From assembly GCA_905479795.1 (NCBI GenBank), contig CAJQNX010000058.1, positions 1-15,740 of the forward strand: 15,740 nucleotides of DNA, in the 5' to 3' direction. The position numbers and the translations under genes are program-made. This document shows, piece after piece, positions 13,376 through 15,740 of the stretch. The stretch comes from an uncultured Candidatus Midichloriaceae bacterium. GTDB taxonomy: Bacteria > Pseudomonadota > Alphaproteobacteria > Rickettsiales > Midichloriaceae. Under the pieces are notes generated by a model. That model was given only the letters and a program-made list of their open reading frames with translations. It was not told the DNA's origin and did not search any database. How positions within the stretch are numbered: position 1 is the first letter of the stretch; each line of letters opens with the position of its first letter.

Positions 13376-15228
13376 TAAGAATCAAATACCCCTTCGTCTG
13401 TTTTGCTATCAACGGTGTTTGGCTGTGGCGGATTCTCAGTTATTACTTTTTGAGCTTCCTGAGGATTAGCTTGTTTTTCACCTTTATCCTTATTACTAGC
13501 AAAACTTGCTCTTAATTTCTCCATATCATAAGGTTCTTGCTTGGGTATTGGAATGGGAGGTAACAATCTTTTTTTGAAAAAACTATCAAGATAATATTTA
13601 ATTTTATTCGATTTAATAGGGGGGCTCGACTCTATCAATAATATTTGCTCATCACGTGGTAAGTTAATAACTTCTTGTGGTAGTAATAACGCTCTTTGAG
13701 TGTTTGATACACTGAGTGATCTAGAGGCCGGATTGAAATCTAAAAATTTTGGTTTATTTTGTGACACCTGCTCAACAGTTTTATTACCACAAAGTTGTGA
13801 GATTAAATTAGCAGTTTCATAGTTATTTGCAGCAAATGTTACTCTGTAAGTAGAGTTTGATAAAAACGAATTCATCCCATGCTCTTCATAGATTCCCTTA
13901 AGCTGCTGAGTATCTTGGATAATTAAGAATAATCTCACATGGTAACCACGAAAATAAGCAATACCTGTCATAAATTGTTCCATTTTTCCTAGAGTAGGAA
14001 ATTCATCCATCATAAACATCACACCGTATGGCTCTTCATCACTCGGTAATTTTCTTGACAAAAATTCTGTTGCTTGCTGATAAAATACCTGCATCAATGG
14101 TTGAAGTCTCTTTAGGTTATCAGGAGTCAAACCTACATAAACTGTGGTAAGCTTTTTCTTAAATTCTAAAACATTAAAATCACTTGAGGCAGTAGCTGTA
14201 TCAATTAAAGGATTGGACCAAAGCTCTAAATTAGAGTTCATAGTAGAAATTACACCAGATCTCTCCTTATCTGCTTTTTGAAGAAATGCAGCAATATTCA
14301 TATATGCAACGGGATGTATTTCGTTGCCCATTGTGTCTAATACTACAGCAAGATTATACACTACGTCATCACTTCTCATAGTCCTAACAACTTCTCCAAA
14401 TGATTTTACTTTGTTTTTATCTGCAATTAAATAGAGAACAACTCCAACAAATAGTGAGCGCGCTTCATTATTCCAAAATTCTTTTTCAGGCATTATTAAG
14501 CTTGCAATTTTCTGCACATCATCAACCATTTGCCCAGGTTTATTACTTACCCAATCAATAGGATTATAACAGTGGGTATTTCCATCAGGATCTGCAGGAC
14601 TCCATACAAAAACCTGTTGTCCCTTTTTTGCTCTCCATCCAGAGGTTAACTCATAGTTTTCTAATTTAATATCATGCACCACAACTGAGTCTTCCCAAAA
14701 AAGCAAATTCGGTATTACGAAACCCACACCCTTACCTGAGCCTGTTGGTGCAAAAAGCAATGTATGTTGATATCCTTCAGAAATCAAATAACCCTTTTTA
14801 TCCTGCCCAAGCAACATGCCTTTCTTAACTCTCAAATTGGCATTATTAATGTCGTCTTCAGTAGCCCATCTCGCATCCCCATGCACAGATTCTTTCTTTC
14901 TATAAGGCCTCAGATTATATAGACTTGACCTAAAATTCCATGTTAAAAATCCAATTAACAGCATTGGAACCAAAATTGCTCCAATGATTCTAGCCATAAA
15001 GTAGTTATCATATTCAAAAGTTATGGCATCAAAATTATTAACCCAAAACACAATCAATTCGTAAAGAGTATTAAAGGGTTGTGATGATAATGCAAAATCT
15101 AAATTAAGTTGTTTGTACTCTGAATAAGTTACGATCAACCCGGAGAAATACAAGCTACCAATAAGTAATAGTAGTCCTAGAAACATTGCTAAGACAAAGT
15201 TTCTAAAAGTATTGCCAAAGTCACTCAT
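13375..15228 (-). CDS. virD4: Type IV secretion coupling ATPase VirD4
   Basis: Inner-membrane hexameric ATPase that receives substrates and feeds them to the VirB type IV secretion channel. The N-terminus has hydrophobic spans at about 10-36 and 78-97, separated by a predicted periplasmic loop. The family motif H-G-D-A-R-W-A follows at 116-122. Walker A is APTGSGKG (160-167), Walker B MFMMDEF (404-410), then P-T-L-G-K (411-415) and the conserved I-I-Q-D-x-x-Q-L motif (436-443). The C-terminus beyond about 560 is Pro/Lys/Glu-rich and of low complexity, as in Rickettsiales VirD4, where such tails may help choose effectors. It is not next to virB8-virB11, although many Rickettsiales have a virB8-virB9-virB10-virB11-virD4 cluster. 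Instead it begins its own transcript, divergent from a phospholipase gene, and overlaps murE. Confidence 0.95.
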   Translation of the reverse strand: MSDFGNTFRNFVLAMFLGLLLLIGSLYFSGLIVTYSEYKQLNLDFALSSQPFNTLYELIVFWVNNFDAITFEYDNYFMARIIGAILVPMLLIGFLTWNFRSSLYNLRPYRKKESVHGDARWATEDDINNANLRVKKGMLLGQDKKGYLISEGYQHTLLFAPTGSGKGVGFVIPNLLFWEDSVVVHDIKLENYELTSGWRAKKGQQVFVWSPADPDGNTHCYNPIDWVSNKPGQMVDDVQKIASLIMPEKEFWNNEARSLFVGVVLYLIADKNKVKSFGEVVRTMRSDDVVYNLAVVLDTMGNEIHPVAYMNIAAFLQKADKERSGVISTMNSNLELWSNPLIDTATASSDFNVLEFKKKLTTVYVGLTPDNLKRLQPLMQVFYQQATEFLSRKLPSDEEPYGVMFMMDEFPTLGKMEQFMTGIAYFRGYHVRLFLIIQDTQQLKGIYEEHGMNSFLSNSTYRVTFAANNYETANLISQLCGNKTVEQVSQNKPKFLDFNPASRSLSVSNTQRALLLPQEVINLPRDEQILLIESSPPIKSNKIKYYLDSFFKKRLLPPIPIPKQEPYDMEKLRASFASNKDKGEKQANPQEAQKVITENPPQPNTVDSKTDEGVFDS

Positions 15229-15264
15229 TATGAATATCCACTTTCTTTTTATATTTATATGAAA

Positions 15265-15293
15265 AGCATATAATAAATTTATTGTAATACCAA
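15265..15293 (-). promoter_or_regulatory. Possible promoter of virD4-murE
   Basis: On the minus strand TTGGTA (15288-15293) and TATGCT (15265-15270) are 17 bp apart, about 37 bp before the virD4 ATG. A GTGGA stretch about 10 bases before the ATG could act as a weak Shine-Dalgarno. The whole 15229-15406 spacer is AT-rich and must also carry the promoter of the divergent phospholipase gene, which I cannot place. Confidence 0.4.
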
Positions 15294-15406
15294 GTTCTTA
15301 TACATTCTTAAAGATAAAAATAAAATTTATATTACTTATTCTTTGCTTATTTATGGTTAATAAATCATAGTTTAATTTGATAGATTTATAGTGTGATTAA
15401 TTAGAT

Positions 15407-15740
15407 ATGAGTACTTTTTTTAAGAAATTTTTTTTGCTAAGGATGATAGTTATTTTACTAATATTTAGTATTGTAACTATTTCTATAAATGCTAACACGT
15501 CTGATATTACTAGCTCGCACAGTGGTAAAATTAAAGTTTTGAGCATTGATAGTGGAGGGATTAATGGAGTTGTGTCATTAAAAATACTTTGTGAACTCGA
15601 AAAGCAATTAGGAAAACCTATCAGTGAGGTATTCGATTATTTTATAGGTAGTTCTGCAGGTGGAATTATTGTATCTCTTTTAAATCTGAAAGACGAAAAT
15701 GGTATCCCAATTTATACAGCTAAAGAAGTAGACAAAGCTT
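15407..15740 (+). CDS. N-terminal part of a secreted patatin-like phospholipase, cut by the window edge
   Basis: The first 111 codons of a patatin-family acyl hydrolase (phospholipase A-type, Ser-Asp dyad). It begins with a Sec-type signal: Lys/Arg in the first 12 residues, a hydrophobic core at about 13-27, and a likely cleavage after I-N-A at residue 29. The hydrolase fold starts with V-L-S-I-D-S-G-G-I-N-G (44-54), corresponding to the family's anion-hole loop DGGGxRG. FDYFIGSSAGG (76-86) contains the GxSxG nucleophile elbow with S83 as the predicted catalytic serine. The catalytic Asp (DGA/DGG motif) would lie beyond the window. Asn53 replaces the usual loop Arg and Ser49 the first Gly. 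Rickettsiales patatins act on host membranes, and the placement opposite virD4 suits an effector role, but a signal peptide implies Sec export to the periplasm first. No clear Shine-Dalgarno; an alternative ATG lies at 15443. Confidence 0.85.
   Translation, partial: MSTFFKKFFLLRMIVILLIFSIVTISINANTSDITSSHSGKIKVLSIDSGGINGVVSLKILCELEKQLGKPISEVFDYFIGSSAGGIIVSLLNLKDENGIPIYTAKEVDKA

Noticed and set aside
1..15740. CRISPR arrays, tRNA or rRNA genes, prophage
   Set aside because: No regularly spaced repeats, no cloverleaf-like stretches and no phage structural genes were seen on either strand.

Overview
The window looks like chromosomal DNA of an AT-rich alphaproteobacterium, most likely an obligately intracellular member of the Rickettsiales. 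Supporting signs are the strong A/T bias, the very AT-rich spacers, a VirD4 coupling protein of the Rickettsiales vir type IV secretion type, a secreted patatin-like phospholipase, the alphaproteobacterial division regulator MipZ, and a small NDUFS4-like complex I accessory protein shared with mitochondria. Genus cannot be fixed from this sequence. The two mur ligases imply that the lipid II pathway is kept, at least in part.

Layout. (1) 1-254: the C-terminal end of an IS21-type transposase (IstA-like) with no istB after it. (2) 264-3301, minus strand: sdhB-bamD-murC with 3-5 bp gaps, an apparent operon combining the TCA cycle/respiration, outer-membrane protein assembly and peptidoglycan synthesis. 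(3) 3389-6750, minus strand: hisS-mipZ-EAL-domain gene with 2 and 32 bp gaps, ending at a possible hairpin terminator. This group links a tRNA synthetase, a division-site regulator and a c-di-GMP phosphodiesterase. (4) 6850-7450: a divergent pair, the NDUFS4-like gene (minus) and xseB (plus), sharing a 70 bp promoter region. (5) 7547-10967, plus strand: a type I secretion ABC exporter of the PrtD type and its HlyD-family membrane fusion protein, with a possible promoter and a CtrA-like TTAA-N7-TTAAC box upstream. (6) 11221-11586, plus strand: a SpoIIAA-like STAS protein standing alone. (7) 11587-11971: a 385 bp spacer with no convincing gene. (8) 11972-15228, minus strand: virD4 and murE overlapping by one base (TAATG). 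(9) 15407 to the end, plus strand: the start of a secreted patatin-like phospholipase, divergent from virD4.

How the parts fit. Most of the window is housekeeping (MurC, MurE, BamD, SdhB, HisRS, ExoVII small subunit, complex I accessory protein). The accessory part is about envelope and host interaction: a type I exporter, the type IV coupling ATPase and a phospholipase with an export signal. I see no clearly new multi-gene system. The points most worth a second look are the virD4-murE translational overlap beside a phospholipase, the hisS-mipZ-EAL cluster, the orphan type I exporter with an unusually long cytoplasmic N-terminus on its adaptor, and the altered nucleophile-loop motif of the patatin.
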